Shown: positions 45,447-53,902 of the stretch, piece by piece
Position numbering within the stretch: position 1 is the stretch's first letter
Layout: the number at the start of each line of letters is the position of its first letter
The notes under the pieces: model-generated
The model's database searches: none
What the model was told of the DNA's origin: nothing
What the model saw: only the letters and a program-made list of their open reading frames with translations
Source of the DNA: Lautropia mirabilis
GTDB taxonomy: Bacteria; Pseudomonadota; Gammaproteobacteria; Burkholderiales; Burkholderiaceae_B
DNA: 64,000 bases
NCBI GenBank assembly: GCA_945876565.1
Contig: CAMCOS010000001.1
Coordinates: 95,925-159,924, forward strand
Direction of reading: 5' to 3'
Translations under genes and position numbers: made by a program

Positions 45447-45730
45447 TACAACACCACCGAGACTAGCGGGTGACTGTGCAACGCTTTGTAAAGGCTATCA
45501 AGCTGCTCACGTGATGTGGCTCGAACGGTGAACGTCAAACCAACGTAGTTGCCTTTAGCGCTCATGCGCATCTCAACAGTCGAGGAATCAAAGGCTGGGT
45601 CATGGGTGAGCACCACATCGGTCAACGCCTGCGCGAGTGCCGGGTCTTGCTTGCCCATCACCTTGATCGGAAAGTCACAGGGATACTCAATTAAAGACGT
45701 TTTATGTGAACCAGTGCCTTGAGCCGTCAT
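45446..45730 (-). CDS. ybeD: DUF493 family protein (YbeD-like)
   Basis: The start at 45730 follows an ideal AAGGAGG; 94 residues, shorter than the track ORF. The ACT-like fold is seen in LIEYPCDFPIKVMGKQ, RMSAKGNYVGLTFTVRATSREQLDSLYKAL and the C-terminal HPLVSVVL. It is conserved between the transaminase and lipB in proteobacteria. Function is unknown; regulatory roles have been proposed from its fold. Confidence 0.93.
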   Translation of the reverse strand: MTAQGTGSHKTSLIEYPCDFPIKVMGKQDPALAQALTDVVLTHDPAFDSSTVEMRMSAKGNYVGLTFTVRATSREQLDSLYKALHSHPLVSVVL

Positions 45731-45732
45731 CG

Positions 45733-46626
45733 TCAAACCTCCTTGGGACACAAACGCACCAAGCAGTCATCGTAGGCCTGGCGCAAACGTGCATAAACCG
45801 GTCCAGGATTGCCGCTGCCGACAGGTCGACTGTCGAGCTCAACCACCGGCAACACCTCTCGCGTGGCCGATGACACCATCAACTCGTCGGCTTGCATCAC
45901 CCGTTGGCGTGAAATGGGCTCAAGCACAAACTCAAGACCACATTGATCACACAGCTGCTGGAACAAACCGTAGCGAATACCCTCGAGTACTCGATTGTCT
46001 TTGGGTACACCATAAACCCGGCCGTCTTCAACCACCCAGGCATTGCAAGCCGCGCCTTCGGTCAACACGTCACCACGAAACTGAATCACCTCATCCACGC
46101 CTGCTTTGATGGCAGCCTGCTTGGCCAGCACATTGCCAAGCAACGAGACCGATTTGATGTCACAGTGCAGCCAGCGCATGTCTTCAATGCCAATGGCCCG
46201 AACGCCACGCGTGCGTAGCGCCTGCGAGGGTAGCGTCATTGGCGAGACCATCGCAAACACGGTTGGTCGAACCGGTGGGTTCGGAAACGCATGGTCACGC
46301 TTGGCCACGCCTCGGGTCACCTGGATATAGACCATGGCATGATCGCGCTTGGGTTGCTTGCCCAGAAGCTCAGCGATTAAGGATTGCCATTGCTCGCGCG
46401 ACATGGGCTGGGTGATTTCAATTTTGGCGAGACTGCGGTCAAGACGGTCAAGGTGCTCTTGCATCCTGAATGGCTGCTGATGATAGACCGGCACCACTTC
46501 ATAGATGCCATCCCCAAAAATAAATCCACGGTCCAAAACGGAAACACCTGCTTGCGATAGTGGCAAATGATTTCCGTTCAGGTAGACGACTGGATCACCC
46601 TCAATACCCTGAATTGCATCGAACAT
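45733..46626 (-). CDS. dat: D-amino acid aminotransferase, PLP class IV
   Basis: The 297 residues follow the BCAT/DAAT fold type IV: VSVLDRGFIFGDGIYEVVPVY, the PLP Lys in LHCDIKSVSLLGNVLAKQAA, and FRGDVLTEGAACNAWVV, then VLEGIRYG. The short length and RGF.FGDGIYEV pattern favour D-alanine transaminase over IlvE. It lies between dacC and ybeD. A role in D-Ala or D-Glu supply for the wall is likely. Confidence 0.9.
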   Translation of the reverse strand: MFDAIQGIEGDPVVYLNGNHLPLSQAGVSVLDRGFIFGDGIYEVVPVYHQQPFRMQEHLDRLDRSLAKIEITQPMSREQWQSLIAELLGKQPKRDHAMVYIQVTRGVAKRDHAFPNPPVRPTVFAMVSPMTLPSQALRTRGVRAIGIEDMRWLHCDIKSVSLLGNVLAKQAAIKAGVDEVIQFRGDVLTEGAACNAWVVEDGRVYGVPKDNRVLEGIRYGLFQQLCDQCGLEFVLEPISRQRVMQADELMVSSATREVLPVVELDSRPVGSGNPGPVYARLRQAYDDCLVRLCPKEV

Positions 46627-46666
46627 ACCGTGGCCTTTACGTCTATCGTCTATTAGTCATCAAAAT

Positions 46667-47875
46667 CTACTGCAGCCAGAGCTTGATCTGATCGATCACT
46701 CGACCAAAGAAGCCAGCCCTCTCAACTGAGGCCAATACGTCAAGCGGCAGCACCCGCAAGGGCTGACCATCAACGGTTAGCGTGAGCGTCCCCACCCGTT
46801 CGCCCGCAGCCAGCGGTGCCAGCAAAGGGTCCGGGCGCTGCGCAACCAACGCTACCTCGCCTGTCTTGCCGCGCGGAATCGTCAGCCAGATCGCCTGCGC
46901 CGTACCAAGTTTAGCCATCTCGGCGGTGCCCTCCCACACTCGCGCCTCTAGTGCAGCTTGGCCCGCATCAACTAGCTTAACCGTATCGAAATTCTGGAAT
47001 GCCCAATTCAGCAGCTTCAAGCTCTCTTCAGCGCGGGTAGATTCACTGTCAGCGCCCACCAGCACGCTGATCACCCGACGATCACCTCGCTGGGCCGTGG
47101 AGACCAGGCAATAGCCTGCTGCCTCCGTGTGACCTGTTTTCATGCCATCAACGGAGGGGTCGGCCCAGAGCAGTCGATTACGGTTTGCCTGCTTGATATT
47201 GTTGTAGGTGAACTCGCGCTGCGAATAGACCTGGTACTTATCCGGGTGATCTGCAATCATGCGTTGCGCAAGGACGGCCAGATCACGCACGGTCGTGACG
47301 TGCCCAGGGTCGGGCAGTCCACTGGCGTTCTTGAAGGTGGTCTCAGTCATGCCCAGTTTGCGCGCTTTCTCTGTCATTTGCTGCGCGAAAGCCTCTTCAG
47401 TACCTGACAGGGTCTCAGCGATCGCCACAGAAGCATCGTTGCCCGATTGGATCACAATGCCCTGAAGGATTTCATCAACCGTCACTGGCTTGCGTGGCTC
47501 AATGAACATACGTGAACCCGGTGTCTTCCAAGCCTTTTCTGAAACAGGTACTTCCTGATTGCGGCTAATGCGGTTCTCTTTCAGCGCATCAAAAGCCATA
47601 TATACCGTCATGATCTTGGTCAGTGAAGCAGGCTCAATTGCTAGCTCAGGATTCTGCGCTGCAATCGTCTGGCCAGTGACTGCATCCACCAGAATCCAGG
47701 CACGTGCGGCGACTACCGGCTTTGAGATCGACGAGACTGCTGAAACATCAACGACGGGCGCACTGGTGACCACCACAACAGCCTGAGCCGCTGTCTGCGA
47801 GACAGCTTGCCATGGCAAGCTGGCAACCAAAGCACTTGCAACCACCACTCGCCATTTTGAAGTCCAGAAACCCAT
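46667..47875 (-). CDS. dacC: D-alanyl-D-alanine carboxypeptidase (low-molecular-weight PBP, DacC/DacA type)
   Basis: Trims pentapeptides in peptidoglycan. The start at 47875 (MGFWTSKWRVVV) follows AAAGGAAAG; 402 residues. A signal peptide is followed by the PBP motifs SLTK (PASLTKIMTVY), SGN (IQSGNDASVAI) and KTG (DGMKTGHTEAAG). The C-terminal PBP5_C domain ends in an amphipathic helix (GFFGRVIDQIKLWLQ) that anchors PBP5-type enzymes to the membrane. Confidence 0.95.
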   Translation of the reverse strand: MGFWTSKWRVVVASALVASLPWQAVSQTAAQAVVVVTSAPVVDVSAVSSISKPVVAARAWILVDAVTGQTIAAQNPELAIEPASLTKIMTVYMAFDALKENRISRNQEVPVSEKAWKTPGSRMFIEPRKPVTVDEILQGIVIQSGNDASVAIAETLSGTEEAFAQQMTEKARKLGMTETTFKNASGLPDPGHVTTVRDLAVLAQRMIADHPDKYQVYSQREFTYNNIKQANRNRLLWADPSVDGMKTGHTEAAGYCLVSTAQRGDRRVISVLVGADSESTRAEESLKLLNWAFQNFDTVKLVDAGQAALEARVWEGTAEMAKLGTAQAIWLTIPRGKTGEVALVAQRPDPLLAPLAAGERVGTLTLTVDGQPLRVLPLDVLASVERAGFFGRVIDQIKLWLQ

Positions 47876-47916
47876 CAGCACTTTCCTTTTTTGTCGTTCA
47901 ACACACAACCGAGATG

Positions 47917-48564
47917 TTACAAGCACTTCAATCTTGTCTGCACCAACTCTCGCAAAACCAGTAGCTTTCCATGAAAAAAGTGACCGGTGTTTGGAACCAC
48001 CACCACCGGCATATCAATGGGTCTGGCCCACCGCATCACTTCCTCAAGCGGCACGACATCATCGTTCTCGCCATGGATCACCAGCGCATCGGCTGGGGCA
48101 TCAACCGATCCATGTTGAAACCTCAACACAGCGGAGCCTGCCCAGATCACCATTTGCGGCAGATCATGGCCGTCGTCCTTTAACCGCGCGTAGAGCTGCG
48201 CGCCCACACAAGTACCAAACGAAAACCCGCCAAGCACCCACTGACCGGCCGCAAGCGCCGGATAGCGAGCACAAAATTGCGCAACCAGCATGAACATGTC
48301 GTTGGTTTCACCAAGACCCTGATCAAATGAGCCGGCTGATGCACCAATGCCACGGAAATTTGGCCGCACAGCCACGAGCCCGCGCTGCACGCAGGCTCTC
48401 GCAATCGTGGTCACCACTTTATTGTCACGGGTTCCCCCTTGGGCGGGGTTCGGATGCAAGACCAGCGCCCACCCAATCGGGTCACCTGTTGGCCAATCCA
48501 TGGCACAGTCAATCACACCGCTTTCGCCCTCAAACGTTATGATCTCGGTTTGATTTGTTTTCAT
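47917..48564 (-). CDS. Alpha/beta hydrolase of COG2945 type
   Basis: A 215-residue protein: ALVLHPNPAQGGTRDNKVV, VAVRPNFRGIGASAGSFDQGLGE and the nucleophile elbow GGFSFGTCVG. A likely acid is in VIHGENDDVVPL and the His in PNTGHFFHG. The substrate is unknown. It is in line with the Mla-like operon upstream and dacC downstream, and could be cotranscribed with either. Confidence 0.87.
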   Translation of the reverse strand: MKTNQTEIITFEGESGVIDCAMDWPTGDPIGWALVLHPNPAQGGTRDNKVVTTIARACVQRGLVAVRPNFRGIGASAGSFDQGLGETNDMFMLVAQFCARYPALAAGQWVLGGFSFGTCVGAQLYARLKDDGHDLPQMVIWAGSAVLRFQHGSVDAPADALVIHGENDDVVPLEEVMRWARPIDMPVVVVPNTGHFFHGKLLVLRELVQTRLKCL

Positions 48565-48579
48565 CGGGAAATAGGCTCT

Positions 48580-49173
48580 TTATTTCAACTGTTTAGACAA
48601 CCACTGCACTAGACGATCAAGCAAGCGATCGGTGGCGGTGCGCAACGCTGCTGCACCGGCAGGCGCGGTGTTAGCGCCAGCTTGCTGACTCTCTGTACCC
48701 AAAAACTGGCCGAGCACATTGCCATCACGCACCAACACAGCCTGCAGTGTAATCACGCCCTCATTGACATCGCCGTTGGGGGCATAGACTTGCTCAAACT
48801 GCATGAGCGTCACCCTCAACTGAGGCATTTGCGCATTAATGCTTTCGGTCAGCACCGCCCCATGCAAGGACAGGCGCTCAAACAGACGCTTGCGCACCAA
48901 TGAAACCGGTGGCGCGCTCCAACGATAAGTGGCGTAGCGGTTGGGCGCCCCCTCCATACCGATGCGCCAAATCACATCCTCGACGCCAAGCTGCTTAGTC
49001 TGACTAAATGGTGGCAATGCAAGCGCATCAAAGCGCCACTTCTGTTGGGATGCTTGCATCGGTGCTGGTGCGCCCAAATCCAGCACTACAGGCGCAGGCG
49101 CAACCTTACCTAACCCACATCCGGCTAGCGGCAACGCCAGTGCACCGAGCAACCACTGCCTTCTTGCATGCAT
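48580..49173 (-). CDS. ABC-type transport auxiliary lipoprotein (PqiC/YmbA-like)
   Basis: A 197-residue lipoprotein with the signal MHARRQWLLGALALPLAGC, a clear lipobox (LAGC). The body contains VWRIGMEGAP-like and YRWSAPPVSLVRKRLFERLS, the family core of outer-membrane partners of MCE transporters. It is fourth in the permease-ATPase-MCE-lipoprotein operon, 5 bases after the MCE gene. Confidence 0.88.
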   Translation of the reverse strand: MHARRQWLLGALALPLAGCGLGKVAPAPVVLDLGAPAPMQASQQKWRFDALALPPFSQTKQLGVEDVIWRIGMEGAPNRYATYRWSAPPVSLVRKRLFERLSLHGAVLTESINAQMPQLRVTLMQFEQVYAPNGDVNEGVITLQAVLVRDGNVLGQFLGTESQQAGANTAPAGAAALRTATDRLLDRLVQWLSKQLK

Positions 49174-49178
49174 GCCAA

Positions 49179-50129
49179 TTACTCCTGCGTAAATCCGCTG
49201 AACCCAGGCTCACCCGGGCCAGGTCTGACCGGTGGCGGCCCAAACAGTAATGATTGCGGGGACTGTTCAAACAGACGCGCCACCCCGCTAAATGACCTAG
49301 AGGCAACCGATATATCCTCGATCATGCGATTAATCTCAGGCAGTGTCGATGACTCGATCTGCGCGGCCGACTTTTGTAGTTGCGCGAGACTTTGAGTCGC
49401 CAGCGTCAGCGGCCCGGTCGGGCTGTTCAGGTAATCCATGGTCTTTTGGGCTGACTGTGTGAGTCGGTTGACATTGCCACCAAACTGATCGAACTTAGTG
49501 ATCGTTTGATCAAGTTTGACCATGACGCCAGGCAGGGTATCGATCACCGGTGCAAGCTTGACCACCGATTGATTGAGGTTATGAGTGAGCGCCTGCGCGT
49601 TGGCAAGCATGTCTGAGAGTCGTCTTGCGTTGTCTTGCGTCAAAAATACCCGCATGTCCTCAATCATTGCGTCAGCATCTTCAAGCATGCCAACGCCCTC
49701 GATTTGAAGCTTCTGAAGAAAACCTGGCCTGACCGGAATGACGTAGGGATTACTCGTGGTGCTAGTGACGCGTTGCGGGTCTCGGCCATCATCGCGCAAA
49801 TCAACGTTGGAGATGCCCGTCACGCCCTGGGTGGCAACCTCTGCCCAAGTACCCTTGGTGATCGGCGTATCAGGCACCACGCCGATACGCACGCGTATGC
49901 TGCCTGGGTCGTTTTGATCAATCGATAAGTTTTGAACTTGTCCGACGGCCATGCCCTGATAACGAACTTGAGACTGCACTGACAAACCGGCCACCGGATA
50001 CTTGGAGACCAATTCATAGGCCTGATAGACAACGTCCTTTCGACCCAGCCAGACCGCCGTGATGGCCGCAATAATTACGAACAGCACCACAAACAAACCC
50101 GCAAACAGTGCATGGCTTCGGTTTTCCAT
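49179..50129 (-). CDS. MCE/MlaD-family phospholipid transport protein
   Basis: The 316-residue protein begins MENRSHALFAGLFVVLFVII with one anchor helix. An MCE domain follows (AGLSVQSQVRYQGMAVGQVQ, TKGTWAEVATQGVTGISNVDL). The C-terminal half is a long helical coil, larger than in E. coli MlaD and more like YebT/PqiB or Bordetella-type MCE proteins. It binds lipids in the periplasm for the adjacent ABC transporter. Confidence 0.92.
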   Translation of the reverse strand: MENRSHALFAGLFVVLFVIIAAITAVWLGRKDVVYQAYELVSKYPVAGLSVQSQVRYQGMAVGQVQNLSIDQNDPGSIRVRIGVVPDTPITKGTWAEVATQGVTGISNVDLRDDGRDPQRVTSTTSNPYVIPVRPGFLQKLQIEGVGMLEDADAMIEDMRVFLTQDNARRLSDMLANAQALTHNLNQSVVKLAPVIDTLPGVMVKLDQTITKFDQFGGNVNRLTQSAQKTMDYLNSPTGPLTLATQSLAQLQKSAAQIESSTLPEINRMIEDISVASRSFSGVARLFEQSPQSLLFGPPPVRPGPGEPGFSGFTQE

Positions 50130-50138
50130 AAAAACTCG

Positions 50139-50915
50139 CTAAGAAGCGATCGCGCCTAACGCGCGAGTGCCTCGTTCCCCATGAAAAAAAGCGTCAATGA
50201 ACGGATGTTTGGTTTTCATAACATCTGTAATGGTACCTTCGACGAGTACGTGTTTGTCGGCCAGCACGGCCACTCTTGTTGATAAGTCCCGTAGCGTATC
50301 AAGGTCGTGTGTGACCATAATGACCGTAAAACCAAGCTGTGTATGCAGCGCTTTGATCAGAGACACAAATTCATCTGAGCGCTGTGGATCAAGTCCGGCA
50401 GTCGGCTCATCAAAAAACAGGAGCTCAGGGTCCAACGACAACGCCCGGGCAAGCGCCACGCGCTTTATCATGCCGCCAGATAGATCTGAAGGCATCAGGG
50501 CTGCATCCCTCGGGGTCAAGCCCACCCACGCCAGCCGCATGAGGACAACATCCCGAATCAAGTCTTCGGGCAAATAGTGCACTTCCCGCAGCGGCAAAGC
50601 CACATTGTCAAAGACGGGCAGTGCCGAAAATAATGCGCCAGATTGAAACAGCATGCCCCATCGTCGTGTCAAAGCGACTCGATCAGCACCTTGATAGGAC
50701 TCGATGTCTCGGCCAAACACCTTAATGGAACCAGACCGAGCACGCTGCAACCCCAAAATGTGGTTCAGCAAGGTGGTCTTGCCCGACCCAGATCCGCCCA
50801 CCAAAGTCAGAATCTCACGCGGCATCACCTGCAAATTCAAGTGCTCATGAACCACATGCAAACCAAAAGCAGTGGTCAAATCCCGAACATCGACAATGGG
50901 TTCTGTGGCGCTCAT
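50139..50915 (-). CDS. Lipid-transport ABC ATP-binding protein (MlaF-like)
   Basis: 258 residues with Walker A GGSGSGKTTLLNHI, signature LSGGMIKRVALARALS, Walker B LLFFDEPTAGLDPQ and switch His in VTHDLD. The SGGMIKR signature and GLTPRDAALMPSDL segment match MlaF/Ttg2A ATPases. It abuts the permease gene (one shared base) and the MCE gene. Confidence 0.93.
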   Translation of the reverse strand: MSATEPIVDVRDLTTAFGLHVVHEHLNLQVMPREILTLVGGSGSGKTTLLNHILGLQRARSGSIKVFGRDIESYQGADRVALTRRWGMLFQSGALFSALPVFDNVALPLREVHYLPEDLIRDVVLMRLAWVGLTPRDAALMPSDLSGGMIKRVALARALSLDPELLFFDEPTAGLDPQRSDEFVSLIKALHTQLGFTVIMVTHDLDTLRDLSTRVAVLADKHVLVEGTITDVMKTKHPFIDAFFHGERGTRALGAIAS

Positions 50916-52042
50916 CAGATACCCATCTCGTTAAAAATGATCGCATAAATCGCGTCGATGAGAATAACGCCCGTAATCGCCGTGACCACGGAGGCTGTCG
51001 TGCCTTTGCCCAAGCTTTCGGTATTGGGCTCAATTCTCAATCCAAAATGACACGCAATCAAAGCAATCCAGGCACCAAACGTGACGCCTTTGACCAGTCC
51101 GATCCAATAGTTCGTTAGACCAACCGCATTGGGCAGCTCCTGCAAAAACCACATGAACTGCAGACCAAGCGCAAAGTGCGCTGCCAACATGCCACCCAGA
51201 AGTGCCATCGCATCGGTCCACAAGACCAGCAGCGGCATCACGATGGCAAGTGCGATGACCCTTGGCAAGATCAGACGCTGGCCCTCAGAGATGCCCATGA
51301 CCTGCATGGCATCTAACTCCTGCGTCACACGCATGACACCAATTTGTGCAGTGATCGCCGACCCCGAGCGCCCAGCGACCAAGATTGCCGCGAGCACAGG
51401 TCCTAATTCACGGACAATCGACACGCCAAGGAGTTTGACAATGAACTGACCAGCTCCAAACAGTGCCAGCTGTTGCGCCGAGAGATAAGAAATCACCACG
51501 CCAATCAAAAACCCAACCAAGGCTGTGATACCGAGTGCCTGTGCCCCAGCGCGAAAAATCTGGGCCGATATCTCCTTCCAAGGGCCACGCAAGGGCCGAG
51601 CGACCATCACCATAAAATCAATCGCCAAGGCACCAAGCAGTGCCAACAAACGCTGACCGTGCTGAGCGCCCACAGCCACACCATCGCCAATGTCTCGGAT
51701 CCAGGCCAACCAATCTGCCCTGGAAGCAGGCACTTTGTCCGGCACACCTGCGGCGGCGAGCATATTAAAAAGGCGTCGCTGTGAGTCGGAGATCTCGATA
51801 CGTAGCGGCAACTTTCGCCCCCAACGCTCCCAGAGCAGTTGGGCACCAATTGAATCAAGTCGCAGTGTTGGTTCGAGCACCCACCGAGTGTCTAATGGCA
51901 CGCTACGCAGCGCATCACGACGCTGTCTCACCACACCAGGGCCAGACAGTGTCAGCACGTCCCAGCCACCACCAATATGGCACTGGCCGCTTTCAAGGAC
52001 AAAGGGCAAAGATACGGCGGATGGTGAATTGGCTTGAGCCAT
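50915..52042 (-). CDS. Lipid-transport ABC permease (MlaE-like) with N-terminal STAS-like region
   Basis: The track ORF starts at 52081; the ATG at 52042 (MAQANSPSAVSLPFVL) is a reasonable alternative and neither has a clear Shine-Dalgarno. About 375 residues. The first 125 (GWDVLTLSGPGVVRQRRDAL, WVLEPTLRLDSIGAQLLWE) look like the MlaB/STAS-type extension seen in fused MlaE proteins. The remainder is MlaE: GFLIGVVISYLSAQQLALFG, VRELGPVLAAILVAGRSGSA and ITAQIGVMRVTQELDAM. It opens the operon and is divergent from birA. Confidence 0.9.
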   Translation of the reverse strand: MAQANSPSAVSLPFVLESGQCHIGGGWDVLTLSGPGVVRQRRDALRSVPLDTRWVLEPTLRLDSIGAQLLWERWGRKLPLRIEISDSQRRLFNMLAAAGVPDKVPASRADWLAWIRDIGDGVAVGAQHGQRLLALLGALAIDFMVMVARPLRGPWKEISAQIFRAGAQALGITALVGFLIGVVISYLSAQQLALFGAGQFIVKLLGVSIVRELGPVLAAILVAGRSGSAITAQIGVMRVTQELDAMQVMGISEGQRLILPRVIALAIVMPLLVLWTDAMALLGGMLAAHFALGLQFMWFLQELPNAVGLTNYWIGLVKGVTFGAWIALIACHFGLRIEPNTESLGKGTTASVVTAITGVILIDAIYAIIFNEMGI

Positions 52043-52094
52043 GTGGGATACTAGTGTGAAGACATAACCACTCGAACCCATGTTATAGCCGATC

Positions 52095-52946
52095 GTGTCA
52101 AGACATGCTTACGTAAAACTGCCTGCGCCGGACGTCATGGCGCAAACGTTGACCCGCGAGTTGCCGCAATTTGCGGCGTCCCATTGGGTTGAGCGGATTG
52201 GGTCGACCAACGCTGACCTGCTCGCGCTTGCCCGTGAAACAGGCTCACAGGCTGGATGGCCACGGTTACTCGGTGCCCATCATCAAACGCAAGGCAAAGG
52301 TCGGCTCGGTCGACCCTGGCAAGACATTCCCGGCAAAACGCTCATGTTCTCTTGCGGCTTTACGCTACCAATTCATGGCAAATCATTGTCTGCTTTGCAA
52401 GGGTTGGGGCCCGCGCTCGGCTCACGCAGTGTGCTTGCCCTGCAGCCACTGCTGACCCAACCACAACGCATGCGCCTGAAATGGCCAAACGACATCATGA
52501 TTGACGATGGCAAATCGGCCGGGGTTTTGATTGAACTGGCCAATTCAACAGACTGCACCTACATCATCGTCGGCATGGGTCTAAATCTTTATGGTCATGA
52601 CGCATTGCAAATTGAACTCGGACGTGAGATCGGTGACATCGGGCCACTGCTTTTGCCAGGGGTCAGTGCAAGTCAATTGGCCAGCACCTTGGCAAACACT
52701 TGGCATGAAACGCTAAACGCCATCTATCAGCATGGTTTCGAACCGTTCAGGGCCGCATACAGCAGCGTGGACTATCTGGCCAACCGCGACGTCAACATCA
52801 TCGACCAAGGGCGAGTAGTGGCCTCAGGCATGGCATCCGGGCTGGGTCCTGACGGTAGCCTGCAATTGAGCACCCCACATGGGACGCAGCATTTCCATGT
52901 AGGGGATGTGTCTGCGCGCCTAAACACGCCAGTGAGCCACTCATGA
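52095..52946 (+). CDS. birA: Biotin--[acetyl-CoA-carboxylase] ligase
   Basis: Biotinylates the carboxylase carrier protein. The core motifs IGSTNADLLALARETGSQAG, GKGRLGRPWQDIPGKTLMFS and LKWPNDIMIDDGKSAGVLIE are present. The N-terminal winged helix of E. coli BirA is missing, so it should be a ligase without repressor function. Start is uncertain: GTG at 52095 or ATG at 52137 (MAQTLTRELPQF). The stop overlaps coaX as ATGA. Confidence 0.94.
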   Translation: MSRHAYVKLPAPDVMAQTLTRELPQFAASHWVERIGSTNADLLALARETGSQAGWPRLLGAHHQTQGKGRLGRPWQDIPGKTLMFSCGFTLPIHGKSLSALQGLGPALGSRSVLALQPLLTQPQRMRLKWPNDIMIDDGKSAGVLIELANSTDCTYIIVGMGLNLYGHDALQIELGREIGDIGPLLLPGVSASQLASTLANTWHETLNAIYQHGFEPFRAAYSSVDYLANRDVNIIDQGRVVASGMASGLGPDGSLQLSTPHGTQHFHVGDVSARLNTPVSHS

Positions 52947-53707
52947 CCCTACTGATTGATGTGGGTAACACTCGCTTAAAACTTGCAGTGCTGAACAACG
53001 GTGTCTTTCAGTACTTGACGGCGATCGCCACCGACTGTGCCTCAAGATGCCAACAAAGCCTGAACGAAACGATCAAATCGCTGGGCAGCGAAGTTCGCTC
53101 TTGCGTTGCTGTCAGCGTGGGCCGCGACGAAATCAACCATCTGGTGCAAAGCACTCTGGCACCCACCATCGTCGCGTGGATCAAGCCAGTGGCCAAGGCC
53201 GCTGGCGTTAAAAACGGGTATCCAGAGCCTGCTCAGCTCGGAGCAGATCGATGGGTCGGGATGGTCGGGGTAGCTCACCACTTTGCGCTGCCACATCCCC
53301 CCGTTGTTCTAGCGAGCTTCGGTACAGCAACCACCATTGACACCCTCAGTCCGGACAATGAGTTTACGGGCGGCTTGATTCTGCCCGGCGTTACCATGAT
53401 GCATGAGTCGCTGGCTCGTGGCACAGCCAACCTGCCCAATGCCCCCGGATCCCTCGCATCGTTTCCGACGAGCACCGTCAGCGCCATTACATCTGGCATT
53501 GCAGCAGCGCAAGTTGGCGCGATCTTGCGCCAAGTCCGACTGGCCGAACGAGTCTACGGGCAAGCGCCGATCGTTGGCGTGACTGGCGGGGCACGGGCAG
53601 CTGTGGCAAGCGAATTGACGGATGTGCTTGGCGTGATCGCACCGATAGAGTTGCCACATATTGTCCTCAATGGGTTAGCCGCGTTGGCCCATAAGCACAA
53701 GGACTAA
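52943..53707 (+). CDS. coaX: Type III pantothenate kinase
   Basis: First step of coenzyme A synthesis. The 254 residues carry the phosphate-binding LIDVGNTRLKLAV, the pantothenate-site LGADRWVGMVG, and the ASFGTATTIDTL and GGLILPGVTMMHESL segments. In Bordetella the homologue was named Baf. Coupled to birA through ATGA. Confidence 0.95.
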   Translation: MTLLIDVGNTRLKLAVLNNGVFQYLTAIATDCASRCQQSLNETIKSLGSEVRSCVAVSVGRDEINHLVQSTLAPTIVAWIKPVAKAAGVKNGYPEPAQLGADRWVGMVGVAHHFALPHPPVVLASFGTATTIDTLSPDNEFTGGLILPGVTMMHESLARGTANLPNAPGSLASFPTSTVSAITSGIAAAQVGAILRQVRLAERVYGQAPIVGVTGGARAAVASELTDVLGVIAPIELPHIVLNGLAALAHKHKD

Positions 53708-53731
53708 TCCTGGCGAGGGTACAATTATCGG

Positions 53732-53902
53732 ATGAGATCAATATTCGTTGTTTTGTTGGCTGCCAATGCCCTGATGTTTGGTTTGGGTCAGGGATGGTTT
53801 GGTTCGACCCATGTCGAGCCAGGACGTCAACCCAGTCTGCTGCAAACGCAGCTCAATCCCGATGCCCTGAGCATCAGCGTTGGTCGCCTCCAAACCCGTT
53901 AA
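53732..53902 (+). CDS. 56-residue protein, remnant-sized relative of the post-coaX SPOR protein N-terminus
   Basis: Too short for the track. It reads MRSIFVVLLAANALMFGLGQGWFG, then a short tail ending GRLQTR. The start (hydrophobic signal-anchor, then LGQGWFG) resembles the N-terminus of the SPOR-domain protein that follows coaX in Bordetella relatives, recognised from memory. Here the frame ends at TAA before any SPOR domain. It may be a genuine minimal protein or a truncated one. Its last 29 bases overlap waaA on the opposite strand. Confidence 0.6.
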   Translation: MRSIFVVLLAANALMFGLGQGWFGSTHVEPGRQPSLLQTQLNPDALSISVGRLQTR

